Assembly (NCBI RefSeq): GCF_000331005.1
Contig: NZ_AEJB01000514.1
Location: 62,001-126,000, forward strand
Reading direction: 5' to 3'
Length of the DNA: 64,000 bases
Origin: Streptomyces turgidiscabies Car8
GTDB taxonomy: Bacteria; Actinomycetota; Actinomycetes; Streptomycetales; Streptomycetaceae
Shown here: positions 1 to 8,953 of the stretch, piece after piece
Numbering within the stretch: position 1 is the first letter of the stretch
Layout of the letters: each line of letters starts with the position of its first letter
Translations under genes and position numbers: made by a program
Notes under the pieces: generated by a model
What the model was told of the DNA's origin: nothing
Database searches by the model: none
Seen by the model: only the letters and a program-made list of their open reading frames with translations

Positions 1-3000
1 ATCTGGCGACTGACCTCCAGCCAGTCCTCCTCCGAGGCCGACGACGGTGGGGCGTGGCGCCGGGCGGTGGTCGGCTCGAAGGCGTCGACCAGGTCCGCCT
101 GCTCGAAGGGGATGCCGCCGCGCAGGACCCCCACAGTGCGGATCAGGCTGGCGAAGTCGGTGAACGGGTCGCCGTCCACGATCGTCAGATCGGCGAGTTT
201 GCCCTCCTCCAGCGTTCCCAGGTCGGCGTCAGCGCCGAAGACCCGCGCGGGCAGCAGGGTGGCGGTGCGCAGGGCCTCCGCCGGTGACAGGCCGGCGCGG
301 TGCAGCGCGCGCAGGGACAGGTGCAGGTGCAGGCCCACCGGGACGAGCGGCTGGTCCGTGCCGAGCGCCACCAGGCCGCCCGCCGTGAGGATCCGTCGGT
401 AGACGTCCAACTCCCTGTCCAGCGTGGTCAGTTGTGCCTCGGTGGGCGGCGCCGCCGCCTGTTGCCTGACGAGCGCCGTGTCCCACGGCGGCATGAGCGT
501 GGTCACGCGTGGGTCGTCCGCGAGAGCGGGGTCGGCGCCGAGCAGGGGAAACGCGGTGAACGGGGTGGCGATCAGGTGGAAGTCGGTACGGGTGTAGATC
601 TCCTCCACGTCCTGGTAGGCGCGCCCGGTGGCCGTGGTCGCATGGCCGAACTCCAGTCGCTGGGTGGCCTGCAGATGGGTCGTCAGATCCTGGCCCAGTT
701 GTACGCCGGGGCTGCACAGATGGCTTCCGCTGCGTACTCCGAGCCGGTCGTGGGCGAAGTCGGCGGCCTCCTTCATCACCCAGCCGGGGGCCCGTACGTA
801 CGTCTTCACGAAGTCCCAGTCCAGCGCCCGCGCGCGGGCCAGTGAACGGCGTAGGCCCTCGGGGGTGCGGTGGGCGCGGGCCATGCTGTACGCGACGCGA
901 TCTCCGTCGAGCAGTTCGCCGGTGGACAGCAGCCGGGGTCCGGCGAGGGCGCCCGCGGCGACCGCCTCCCGGATGCGAGCCTGCTCGTAGGCGAAGCCGC
1001 CGAGGGAGACGGCCGTCGTGATGCCGTAGGCGACCTGCAGCGCGGTCTGGCGGCCGCCGTAGGTGGACTGCCAGGGGTGGGTGTGCGCGTCCCACAGGCC
1101 GGGGATCACCGTCCGCTCGCTCGCGTCGATCCGGCGCGTGGCCGGGCGGCCGGCCCGGTGCGGGGCGACCTGCGCGATACGCCCGTCGCGGACGACGACG
1201 TCGATGTCCTCGCGGACGTCCGGCCCGGTGCCGTCCCAGAAGCGGCCCGCGTGCACGACCGTGTCGGCCGGCCGGGGCTTGCGGTAGTCCAGCGGGACGC
1301 GGACGGTACGGGTGCTGCCGTCGGCGATGTCGATCAGGCGCAGGGTGCCCGCGGAGAGGTAGAGGAGGGTGCGCGCATCGGCGGACCAGGACGGATGGTC
1401 GGCCGGCTCGGTGGTGAGCCTGCGGGGTCTCCCGTGCGGGGTGCCGTCTGCGCGGACCGGGAGCAGCCACAGCGCCGACTCGGCCACGACCGCCATCCAC
1501 CGCCCGTCGGGGGACCAGACGGGGCCGGAGTCGTAACGGTCGGCGATCGAGGTGTGCGGGGCCACGGCGTGCAGGGCGGCGGTGCCGGTGGTGGTGTCGA
1601 CGATTCGGATGAGGTTGTAGCCCTCGCGGAAGCGCTGGTTGACCCGGTTCCGGTCGCACAGGGCGACGTACCGGCCGTCCGGCGACCAGCTGGGACGGCC
1701 GGGCAGGCCACCCGCTCCGAGTGCGGCGGCCAGGACCCGCTCGGGGCCGTCGGGCAGGTCGCGCACCACGAGGTTGCCCGACATGTCCAGGCAGGCCAGC
1801 CGTGTCCCGTCGGGCGAGAGGGCGGGAAAGACCCGGCCGCCCCCGGCGAGCACGGTCTCCGCGCCGGAGTCGAGGTCGCGGCGCCGCACGGTGAACAGAC
1901 CGTCGCGGTCGTCGGCGTACACGAGTCCCGTGCCGTCGGGTGTCCAGGTCGGCGCCAACACATAGCGGGTGGTGGGGACTTGGAGCACTCTGCGGGGTGG
2001 ACGTCCGCCCCTGGTGCCGGCGGTCCACAGCGCGTTGAGCGCGGCGAAGGCGACGGTCCGGCCGTCCGGGGAGAGGGCGGGCAGGTGGAGGGCGCGCACA
2101 GGACGGGCACCGGTGGCCTCGAAATCGTAGGCCTTGACGCGGTAGTCGGGCCGTTTCACGGGCAGCGTGGCCGTGAACGGGATCTCCTCGCCGGCGTCCG
2201 GCGAGGCCGGGTCGACCAGGCGGAAGTGGCCGTCGACGTTCAGCAGCAGCCGTTCGCCGTCGGGCGTCCAGCGGGGCGGCGCCGGGAGGAGGTCGCCCTC
2301 GACAGCGACCGGGGAGCCGTCCACGACGAGGGTGCAGGAGGCGGCGGGTGCGGCCGTGGTGCGCAGGTGGGCGAGGCGTCCGGCGAGTGAGACGGCGGGG
2401 GTCATGAGCTGGGCACCGGAGTCGTCGGTGTGCTCCGTGGTGACCGGGCCCGAGCCGTCGGCGGCCACCGACGCCACGGTGGACGCGCGGAGGGTGCCCG
2501 GCGCGGGCACGGTCGCCCGTACGAAGAGGACCCGCTCACCGTCGGGCGACCAGGTCGGGTCGAAGTCCTCCCAGGCGGCGTCCTGTCCCGGGCCCTGCTG
2601 TCCGGGGCGGCCGGTGAGCCGGGTCAGCGCGCCGGTGCGTACGTCGACGACCCAGACGCGGTACGGGGCGCCGGTCACGGTGTCGCCCCCGCGCTCGGAG
2701 GCGAACGCGATCCGGGTGCCGTCCGGCGACCAGGCCGGCCCCCGGTCGTCCCACGGGCCGTCGGTGAGCTGCCGCAGCCCGGTGCCGTCGGGCCGGAGTG
2801 TCCAGAGGTGGAAGCCTCCGCCCCGGTAGGCGCAGACGACGAGGCGGCTGCCGTCGGGCGAGAACTGGGGGCGCGTGGGTTCCAGGCCGGGCGCGGTCAG
2901 CGCGACGGCGACGCCCCCGTCGCGCGGCACGGACCACAGCACGTTCTGGATCTCGGCGACCAGCCTGTCACCGGCGGGGGCGAGCGTCGCGGACCCGCCC

Positions 3001-3185
3001 GTGGCGGCGGTGAAGGTGAGGCTGGCCGCCGAGCGGGGCTCGGCGGACGCGGCAGGAGTACCGGCGGAGGCGAGCACTGTGGCCGTGACCGTGGCGGTGG
3101 CGGTCGCCTGGAGGAATCCGCGGCGGGAGAGAGGGCCGAACCAGGTGTCGTCCGGGGTACTGGTGGGGGTGCCTTCGGCGTCCAA
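1..3185 (-). CDS. Tat-exported TolB-like beta-propeller / amidohydrolase fusion (3' end outside window)
   Basis: A very long reading frame of at least 1061 codons that runs off the left edge without a stop. The proposed start is a TTG at 3185 with GGGAG five bases upstream. The N-terminus has a twin-arginine signal (LSRRGFLQATA) followed by an Ala-rich segment. The first two thirds hold repeated PD40/WD40-like blades (repeats of the form WSPDGxR, SPDG), as in TolB and DPP-IV propellers. The last third is an amidohydrolase: DAHTHPW (metal His-x-His), VKTYVRAP (bridging Lys), GSHLCSP and EFGHATT (metal His), and GTDQPLVP (metal Asp). The likely role is an exported metal hydrolase acting on a cyclic amide, peptide or similar substrate. 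The exact substrate cannot be read from the sequence. It is divergent from the SDR gene at 3429, with about 240 bp between them. Confidence 0.85.
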   Translation of the reverse strand, partial: MDAEGTPTSTPDDTWFGPLSRRGFLQATATATVTATVLASAGTPAASAEPRSAASLTFTAATGGSATLAPAGDRLVAEIQNVLWSVPRDGGVAVALTAPGLEPTRPQFSPDGSRLVVCAYRGGGFHLWTLRPDGTGLRQLTDGPWDDRGPAWSPDGTRIAFASERGGDTVTGAPYRVWVVDVRTGALTRLTGRPGQQGPGQDAAWEDFDPTWSPDGERVLFVRATVPAPGTLRASTVASVAADGSGPVTTEHTDDSGAQLMTPAVSLAGRLAHLRTTAAPAASCTLVVDGSPVAVEGDLLPAPPRWTPDGERLLLNVDGHFRLVDPASPDAGEEIPFTATLPVKRPDYRVKAYDFEATGARPVRALHLPALSPDGRTVAFAALNALWTAGTRGGRPPRRVLQVPTTRYVLAPTWTPDGTGLVYADDRDGLFTVRRRDLDSGAETVLAGGGRVFPALSPDGTRLACLDMSGNLVVRDLPDGPERVLAAALGAGGLPGRPSWSPDGRYVALCDRNRVNQRFREGYNLIRIVDTTTGTAALHAVAPHTSIADRYDSGPVWSPDGRWMAVVAESALWLLPVRADGTPHGRPRRLTTEPADHPSWSADARTLLYLSAGTLRLIDIADGSTRTVRVPLDYRKPRPADTVVHAGRFWDGTGPDVREDIDVVVRDGRIAQVAPHRAGRPATRRIDASERTVIPGLWDAHTHPWQSTYGGRQTALQVAYGITTAVSLGGFAYEQARIREAVAAGALAGPRLLSTGELLDGDRVAYSMARAHRTPEGLRRSLARARALDWDFVKTYVRAPGWVMKEAADFAHDRLGVRSGSHLCSPGVQLGQDLTTHLQATQRLEFGHATTATGRAYQDVEEIYTRTDFHLIATPFTAFPLLGADPALADDPRVTTLMPPWDTALVRQQAAAPPTEAQLTTLDRELDVYRRILTAGGLVALGTDQPLVPVGLHLHLSLRALHRAGLSPAEALRTATLLPARVFGADADLGTLEEGKLADLTIVDGDPFTDFASLIRTVGVLRGGIPFEQADLVDAFEPTTARRHAPPSSASEEDWLEVSRQ

Positions 3186-3365
3186 GGGGGCTCCCAGTGA
3201 GCGGAGTTGGCGTGTCGGACCGGTCGGACGGGGAGATCGCTGAGGAGAACGTAAGACGCGAAGCGCCCTTCAGGGGACCCCGCCCGGCGTTTCTCGGCCG
3301 AACTTCACTCTGCCGTGGGCCTTGTCCCGCACCGACCCGCAAATCTAGACTCAGAGAAAATGAAG

Positions 3366-3378
3366 CTAGTTCAGTTCA
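3366..3378. promoter_or_regulatory. Putative regulon operator, site 1
   Basis: CTAGTTCAGTTCA, whose reverse complement TGAACTGAACTAG matches the 13-base motif found in front of the other island operons. It lies about 50 bp upstream of the SDR start at 3429. It is probably bound by the TetR protein encoded at 8954-9580. Confidence 0.55.
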
Positions 3379-3428
3379 GGTCTTATGATCAGGTTCGGGA
3401 TGCGAGTCCTGGACCAGGGAGCAGACTC

Positions 3429-4232
3429 ATGCTGGGTTCTCTCGACGGAAAGGCCGCGCTCGTCACCGGCGCGGGGCAGGGCATCGGGCGGGCGATCGCG
3501 GTGCGGATGGCCCGGGAGGGCGCGTCCGCCGTGGCGGTCGCCGACCGGAACAAGGAGACCGCCGCCGAGACCGCGGACCTCGTCCGCGCCGAGGGCGCGC
3601 GGGCCGAGGTGATCGTCTGCGATCTGCGCGTCCGGGACAGCGTCCACGAGATGGTGGCGCGTGCGGCGGAGTGTTTCGACGGTCTCGACGTCCTCGTCAA
3701 CAACGCGGGAGTGATCGAGACCGCGTTCACGGCGGACCAGGCCCGTGGCGTCGACACCCTCTCGGAGGAGGTCTGGGACGCCGTCTACGAGGTCAATCTC
3801 AAGGCGGTGTGGCTGACCACCAAGTTCGCCGCACCCCATCTGCGCCGCTCACGGCGGGGGCCGGCCATCGTCAACACCGCCTCCGTCTCCGGCCTCACCG
3901 GCTTCCCCAACGCGCCCGCCTACGGTGTCACCAAGGCCGGTGTCATCCATCTGACCAAGGTGACCGCCGTCGATCTGGCCCCGGTGCGCTGCAACTGCTT
4001 CTGCCCCGGCGTCATCGACACCCCGCTCGCCCAGGACTACTTCGCCGCGGCGCAGGACCGTGCGGCCATGGAACGCGAGCTGACCGCACCGCAGTTGGTC
4101 GAGCGGCTCGGGCGCCCCGAGGAGGCAGCCAAGCTGGCGTGCTTCCTGGCCTCGGACGACGCGGCGTTCATCACGGGCGCGTCGTACGTGATCGACGGCG
4201 GCGCCCTCGCCTGGCTCGGTGTACGGGACTGA
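3429..4232 (+). CDS. SDR family oxidoreductase
   Basis: A 267-residue classical short-chain dehydrogenase. It carries the nucleotide-binding TGAGQGIG near residues 13-20, NNAG near 90, a Ser in NTASVSG near 152 and the catalytic YGVTK (Tyr about 165, Lys about 169). The start is ATG 3429 with GGGAG eight bases upstream; an in-frame extension to 3315 has no such support. The enzyme probably oxidises a hydroxyl or reduces a ketone on a CoA-bound intermediate using NAD(P). It is the first of two adjacent plus-strand SDR genes behind operator site 1, and the second begins 50 bp after it. The substrate is not identifiable. The C-terminal part between the Tyr/Lys pair and the DGG tail is slightly long, perhaps forming a substrate lid. 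Confidence 0.9.
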   Translation: MLGSLDGKAALVTGAGQGIGRAIAVRMAREGASAVAVADRNKETAAETADLVRAEGARAEVIVCDLRVRDSVHEMVARAAECFDGLDVLVNNAGVIETAFTADQARGVDTLSEEVWDAVYEVNLKAVWLTTKFAAPHLRRSRRGPAIVNTASVSGLTGFPNAPAYGVTKAGVIHLTKVTAVDLAPVRCNCFCPGVIDTPLAQDYFAAAQDRAAMERELTAPQLVERLGRPEEAAKLACFLASDDAAFITGASYVIDGGALAWLGVRD

Positions 4233-4281
4233 GGACGACCGAGTCATGGGCCGCGGGGCCCACCACCTGAGAGGGGACGCG

Positions 4282-5031
4282 ATGCAGTCGAGACTGGCCG
4301 GGAGGACGGCGCTGGTGACCGGCGCCACGGGAGGCATCGGTGACGCCGTCGTACGGCGGCTCGCGGCGGAGGGCGCGGCGGTCGTGGTGACCGACCTCGA
4401 CGCCGATCGCTGCGAGAAGCTCGCCGAGGAGGTCGGCGGAGGCGCCCTCGGACTGGCACTGGACGTCTCGGACGAGACGGCGTGGCGCGAGGTCGTCGAC
4501 GCGGCGACCGCCGCGCTGGGCGGCCTGTCCGTGCTGGTGAACAACGCCGGCATCGCCGCGATGCACACGGTCGAGACGGAGACCATGGAGTCCTGGGAAC
4601 AGGTTCTCGGCGTGACCCAGACCGGGGTCTGGCTCGGCATGAAGTACGGCGGCGCGGCGATCGAGCGCTCCGGCGGCGGCTCGATCGTCAACGTCGCGTC
4701 GATCTTCGGTACGGTCGGCGGCTTCGGCGCCCAGTTCTCGTACCACGCGGCCAAAGGAGCGGTACGTCTGATGACGAAGAACGCCGCGTTGCACTGGGCG
4801 AAGCGCGGGGTCCGGGTGAACTCCCTGCATCCCGGGTTCATCGAGACGCCCCGCTCACGTGAACTGTGGCGTGACACGCCCCGGTTGACCGCGATGGTCG
4901 AGGGGACACCGCTGGGCCGGCTCGGTACGCCCGGGGAAGTGGCCGGGGCCGTCGTTTTCCTCGCCTCCGACGACGCGAGTTTCATGACCGGGTCCGAGCT
5001 GTACGTCGACGGCGGCTGGACGGCGCGTTGA
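4282..5031 (+). CDS. SDR family oxidoreductase
   Basis: A 249-residue classical SDR with TGATGGIG (residues about 12-19), NNAG (about 90), the active Ser in NVASIFG and the YHAAK active site (Tyr about 154, Lys about 158). It ends in the usual YVDGGW tail. Start ATG 4282 is preceded by GAGAGG at a good distance; upstream in-frame codons back to 4219 would overlap the previous gene. It is co-directional with the SDR at 3429 and probably shares its promoter, so it is likely the second dehydrogenase of the same catabolic operon. The 3' end converges on the MBL hydrolase gene, leaving about 60 bp. Confidence 0.9.
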   Translation: MQSRLAGRTALVTGATGGIGDAVVRRLAAEGAAVVVTDLDADRCEKLAEEVGGGALGLALDVSDETAWREVVDAATAALGGLSVLVNNAGIAAMHTVETETMESWEQVLGVTQTGVWLGMKYGGAAIERSGGGSIVNVASIFGTVGGFGAQFSYHAAKGAVRLMTKNAALHWAKRGVRVNSLHPGFIETPRSRELWRDTPRLTAMVEGTPLGRLGTPGEVAGAVVFLASDDASFMTGSELYVDGGWTAR

Positions 5032-5091
5032 GCCGGCCGGACCCGTACAGCGGTTCCGGCGGCCGCCCAGCTGTCCGCTGTCCCGTACGCC

Positions 5092-6159
5092 TCAAACAGC
5101 CGTAGCCGTGTACCGGTCGACGTCGTCGGTCCGTGTGCATCCGGCCTGTCCACGGGCCACCAGCACGTCCAGGTGCGCCGCGGTCTCGTTGACGGCGAGC
5201 ATCTGGTTGAAGGCGTTCAGGTCGGCGAAGGGCAGCCTGCGCCGGGTCCAGCCCAACTCCCCCGCCACCTCAAAGGCGTTGCGCGTCCGGTCGCCGAGAA
5301 CGGTCAGCGTCTCGGTGAGCCGGTCGTCGTGGTGGGCCAGCAGTTCTTCGGTGCGGGCGTGCACGCCGGCGCCGACCGGGCCGTGCGCGGGCATCAGTCG
5401 GGCGTCGGTGAGCGTGGTCATCCGGCGCAGCGAGTCCAGGTAGTCGCCCAACGGCAGGTCGGAGTCGCCGAGTTCGAATCCGATGGACGGGGTGATGTGC
5501 GGCAGGACGTGGTCGCCGGAGAACAGCAGCCCCCGGGCCCGGTCCAGGTAGACGACATGGCCCCGGGTGTGGCCCGGCGTCGGAATCACCGTCAACGCCG
5601 CATCGCCGAAGGTGAGTTCCTCTTCCCGCAGCCAGCGGTCCGGGGCTTCCCACACGCTCGGGTCGAAGCCTCCGTGGTCCATCGCCTCGATCCGCTCGGC
5701 GAGTTCGTGGGCCCCGGCCCGGCGCAGGGTCCGTAGCGAACCGTACGGCTGGTCCGAGCGCAGTTCCCCCAGCAGCTCCAGCCCGCGCCGTTCGCCCGCG
5801 CCGAGGTAGACGCGGGAGCCGAGCAGCCTGCGCAGTTCGACGGCCTGGGTGTAGTGGTCACGGTGGATGTGGGTGACCAGGATGTGGCTGATCTCGCCGA
5901 GGTCGTGACCCAGGCTGGTCAGGGCGTCCTCAAGCGCCTTGCGGGACTCGGGGATCGACCATCCTCCGTCGATCAGGACCAGCCCTTCCGTCAGCCCCTC
6001 CAGAGCGTAGACATTGACGGCTCGCAGTCCGTCGTCCGGCAACGGGAGGGGAATGCGGTGGACACCGGGCCGCACGGTCTCGGGTCCGCTGTCCGCCCAC
6101 CGTCCGCGGTCGAAGCGGGGGCTGCTTGGGGTGGCGCTGGGAGGCGTGGGGGTGGTCAT
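5092..6159 (-). CDS. MBL-fold metallo-hydrolase
   Basis: A 355-residue metallo-beta-lactamase-fold protein. The signature HIHRDH gives His97, His99, Asp101 and His102. PGHTRGH supplies the next metal His, and SGDHVLP the bridging Asp. A C-terminal extension of about 90 residues follows the catalytic domain, as in LACTB2-like proteins, which place a winged-helix tail there. It is the last gene of the minus-strand operon that begins at 8844. Its ATG overlaps the TGA of the acyl-CoA synthetase gene (ATGA), so translation is coupled. In a CoA-dependent pathway it could hydrolyse a thioester or a lactone; this is inference. Confidence 0.88.
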   Translation of the reverse strand: MTTPTPPSATPSSPRFDRGRWADSGPETVRPGVHRIPLPLPDDGLRAVNVYALEGLTEGLVLIDGGWSIPESRKALEDALTSLGHDLGEISHILVTHIHRDHYTQAVELRRLLGSRVYLGAGERRGLELLGELRSDQPYGSLRTLRRAGAHELAERIEAMDHGGFDPSVWEAPDRWLREEELTFGDAALTVIPTPGHTRGHVVYLDRARGLLFSGDHVLPHITPSIGFELGDSDLPLGDYLDSLRRMTTLTDARLMPAHGPVGAGVHARTEELLAHHDDRLTETLTVLGDRTRNAFEVAGELGWTRRRLPFADLNAFNQMLAVNETAAHLDVLVARGQAGCTRTDDVDRYTATAV

Positions 6160-7687
6160 GCGTCTCCTTGGCGGTGCTGGTCATGGGCCGCGGGGATCCG
6201 CGCGTGCAGTCGGCGAGCGAGGCCACGGGCTGCCGAACGGTCGAGCTTGCCCACGGTGGTCTGGGGCAACTCGCTCACGGTGAAGGCGAATTCGGGCCAC
6301 TTGGCCTTGGACAGGCCGGTGCGGGCGAGGTGTTCACGTAGCTCGTCGAGGCCGAGTCCGTCGCTGCCGTCCTCGGGCACGAGGAGTACGGCGGCGCGTT
6401 CGCCGAGGAGGGGATCCGGGACGGGGGTGACACAGACGCGGGCCACCGCCGGGTGGGTGGCGACGGCGCGTTCGATCTCGGTGATGTCGAGGTTGCGCCC
6501 GCCACGGATGATGACGTCCTTCTCCCGGCCCATGACGGTGACCGTGCTGTCCTCGCCGGTCGTCAGCAGGTCACCGGTCGGGAAGAACCCGTCCGGGGTG
6601 AGGACCGGCGGCTCGGTCCTGCCGTCGCGGGCGTAGCCGAGGAAGAGGGACGGGCCGCGGACCTGGGCGCGCCCGGTCACGCCCGGTCCGAGGACGGTGC
6701 CGTCGGCTGCGACCGCCCTGAGTTCGGTGCCGGGGAACGGCCGTCCGTCGCGACCGAGGCGGATCTCCTCGGAGTCGTCGGGCCGGGGCGAGGTGTGCCC
6801 GAGGCACTCGGACATGCCGAAGACGCGCAGGATTCTGGTCCCCAGGGAGCGTTCGGCTCGGGCGAGGGCACCGCGGTCCATGGGGCCGCCGCCGACGGTG
6901 ATCGAGCGGACCCCGCCGAGGACCTTCGAGCCGGCGGCCGCCGCGCCCATCTGGAGGGCCATGGTCGGTACGCACATGGTCCACCGGACGTCATGGGCGG
7001 CCATCCGCGCGAGTGCCTCCTCGCGGTCCCATCGGCCGGTCAGGACGAGAGGTCCGCCCAGCATGAGCGCGAGGCACACCCCGAAGCAGTAGGCGGCGGT
7101 CGAGGAGAGCGGGACCACGCGGCCACCGCGTCGCCGTCGCGCAGACCGTTGACGTCGATCGTGCGGGAGCACGCGTACCGCAGGGCTTCCTCGGACTGGA
7201 CGACGCCCTTGGGCCGTCCGGTGGAGCCGGACGTGAGTCCGATGAGGGCGCCGCCGGACCAGCGCGCGACATCGTGCGGACCGTGGCCGGCTCGTACCGT
7301 CCAGCCGTCGAGGCCCTCGGTCGTCCGCGCCTCCGGCATGGCCCGGCCGACGTCCCATTCCGACATCGCCGACGGTTCGGCGATCACGACGTCCGGCCGG
7401 ATGTCCTCCATGGCGGCCTCGAACTCGGCAGGGGTCGTGTGCCGGTTGACCAGCGCCAGGACGCCGCCGGTCAGTCCGACGGCCAGGGTCGCGGCGACGG
7501 TGCGCCAGGAGTTGTCGGCCTGGAGGAGCACCGTGCCGCCCGGCGTCCAGTCCGGGGTGATCGTCTCGGCCAGGTCGGCCGCACGCTGGAGCAGGTCGCG
7601 GGCGCCATGCCGGCCCTCGTCGTCGACGACCGCCGTGAAGTCGGCCCGCTGGGCCCGGTCGTAGAACTCCCGCACTGTCTGTCGCAT
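6156..7687 (-). pseudogene. Acyl-CoA synthetase (AMP-forming), one-base frameshift
   Basis: Two overlapping reading frames together encode one ANL-superfamily ligase. The first runs from ATG 7687 (GAGGAAG five bases upstream) to about 7118. It contains the P-loop LTSGSTGRPKGVV. The second continues from about 7118 to the stop at 6156. It carries FGMSECLGH, the GDLLTTGE motif with VMGREKDVIIRGGR, and the C-terminal catalytic Lys in TTVGKLDR. The switch lies near 7114-7124, where inserting one base restores VVPLSS after DAVAA. With that base the gene is 511 codons, a normal length. Either this is a recent inactivating deletion or an assembly/sequencing error. The enzyme would activate the imported acid to its CoA thioester with ATP, the entry step of the island. 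Confidence 0.85.
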
Positions 7688-7777
7688 CCGCTTCCTCGCC
7701 TCTTCGCGAAGGGGTGAAGCACCGTTTCGGGCCGCCGTGCACAAGGGCCGACGCGTCCGCGTCCGCCCCGTCCGTGC

Positions 7778-8098
7778 TCAGCCCGGGTACATCTCCGTCT
7801 CGCCGCCCATGACGGCGATCCGGCGTCCGCTCATGTCGCCGACCTGTGCGACGGCCTCCGCCCACTCCGGGCTCCGGAGCGCCTTGCGCAGGTCGTCGGC
7901 GGTGTCGAAGCTCAGGACGGAGACACCGTCCCAGCCATCCGAGCGCGGTTCCAGGGCCGCGTCGATGTCGGTGTGCCGCCAGAATCTGAGTCCGGGCAGC
8001 CGGTAGGTGAGTTCGGCGTGTTCGCCGCGCCACCAGTCGATGAACCGCTCATGGGTCCACTCGGGCGGCCGGGCCGCCAGCAGTACGAGGTTGTACAT
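7778..8098 (-). CDS. EthD-domain protein
   Basis: A 106-residue protein with the dimeric alpha/beta-barrel look of the EthD family. The N-terminus is YNLVLLAARP, followed by the conserved FIDWWRGEHAEL and later LPGLRFWRHTDID. EthD-like proteins are small ferredoxin-fold enzymes or helpers found beside catabolic oxidoreductases, and their individual reactions are mostly unknown. The gene lies between the SnoaL pair and the acyl-CoA synthetase in the operon running from 8844 to 5092. Start ATG 8098 has AGGAGG-type bases just upstream. Confidence 0.75.
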   Translation of the reverse strand: MYNLVLLAARPPEWTHERFIDWWRGEHAELTYRLPGLRFWRHTDIDAALEPRSDGWDGVSVLSFDTADDLRKALRSPEWAEAVAQVGDMSGRRIAVMGGETEMYPG

Positions 8099-8116
8099 GC
8101 GTCCTCCTCGGGTGGA

Positions 8117-8497
8117 TCAGGTGAACAGGACCGCGGGTGAGCGTCCGATCATCAGGCGCCGCACTCTGCCGTCCTCGTCGAGCCGTGCCGAGGCCACGAA
8201 GGTCGCCTCCGGCACTCCCGACCTGCGTACCTCGCCGAGGTACAGCTCGTCGCGGCCGACGGCGGACGCGGTGAGCAGGTGGTGGGTGCGGACGCCCACC
8301 TCGCGCTGGGCCAGATAGCCCTCCATCTCGGCCCGGCCGCCGTGGAAGTCGGTGCCCGCGTCGCCGCCGGTGGAGAACAGGATGGAGAAGGCGAAGTCCT
8401 CGCCGATCAGATCGAGGATCCGGTCGGCGTCGTCGCTGTCCAGGATGCCGAACCAGGTGGTCAGGAACGGCGCGGCGGGCGTGGACGGGGCGGTCAC
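8117..8497 (-). CDS. SnoaL-like / NTF2-fold protein
   Basis: A 126-residue protein of the cone-shaped NTF2-like fold (SnoaL, ketosteroid isomerase, LEH and similar enzymes). The pattern is an N-terminal helix pair, FLTTWFGILDSDDADRIL, then a strand region FAFSILFSTGG and the FHGGRAEMEGYL helix. Such proteins isomerise, dehydrate or hydrate small hydrophobic substrates. Its start overlaps the stop of the similar gene at 8494-8844 by four bases, so the two are likely partners. The catalytic residue cannot be assigned by eye. Confidence 0.7.
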   Translation of the reverse strand: MTAPSTPAAPFLTTWFGILDSDDADRILDLIGEDFAFSILFSTGGDAGTDFHGGRAEMEGYLAQREVGVRTHHLLTASAVGRDELYLGEVRRSGVPEATFVASARLDEDGRVRRLMIGRSPAVLFT

Positions 8498-8844
8498 GGC
8501 CGGTCCACGAGGTCGAAGTCGGTGGTGAAGAACGACTGGTAGCGGGCCATCAGCCCGGCCGGCGAGACGCGGACGGCGGACAGGAACGCGCCGACGGCCG
8601 CGCCCTTCTCGACGACGAAGCCGTACGCCGTCTCGACGTCGCCGTCGACCGCGTACCGCGTGATCTCGTGCGTGCGGTCCACGGCGGCGCGGCCCGCGAT
8701 GTAGTCGGCGAAGTCCGCGCGGGAAGCGCCGGACCGTTGGCCGCTGGGAAGAGCGATGAGGAACCCGAAGTCCGGCTCCAGTAGTTCGAGGGCTTTGTCC
8801 GGGTCCTGGCCGTCCATTCTGGCCATGTATTCGCGAAGCACCAT
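8494..8844 (-). CDS. SnoaL-like / NTF2-fold protein
   Basis: A 116-residue NTF2-fold protein, homologous in layout to its downstream neighbour. It has the helix YMARMDGQDPDKALELL, the strands FGFLIALPSG and the RADFADYIAGRA segment. It is the first gene of the operon running to 5092. ATG 8844 is preferred, with GGGAGAG about 10 bases upstream. A TTG start at 8877 would sit against operator site 2. Together the two NTF2-fold genes may encode a heteromeric isomerase or hydratase. Confidence 0.68.
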   Translation of the reverse strand: MVLREYMARMDGQDPDKALELLEPDFGFLIALPSGQRSGASRADFADYIAGRAAVDRTHEITRYAVDGDVETAYGFVVEKGAAVGAFLSAVRVSPAGLMARYQSFFTTDFDLVDRP

Positions 8845-8879
8845 CGCTGATCGCTCTCCCTCAGCACCGTGAAACAACC

Positions 8880-8892
8880 TGAGTTCAGTTCA
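8880..8892. promoter_or_regulatory. Putative regulon operator, site 2
   Basis: TGAGTTCAGTTCA (reverse complement TGAACTGAACTCA), 36 bp upstream of ATG 8844. The bases that follow, GTTTGACT, are nearly repeated after the site in front of the ABC transporter genes (22710-22722), so the bound element may be longer than 13 bases. Confidence 0.6.
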
Positions 8893-8953
8893 GTTTGACT
8901 GTAAGGCAGCGGCCCGCCTCCGACAAGAGGCGGGCGCCGACAGGACCGACGGG

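Noticed and set aside
229..2390. Long open frames overlapping the amidohydrolase gene on both strands (for example 229-2028 minus and 870-2390 plus)
   Set aside because: They read as Arg/Pro/Gly-rich low-complexity protein with no domain motifs, whereas the frame starting at 3185 shows propeller blades and metal-binding motifs throughout. They are high-GC shadow frames.
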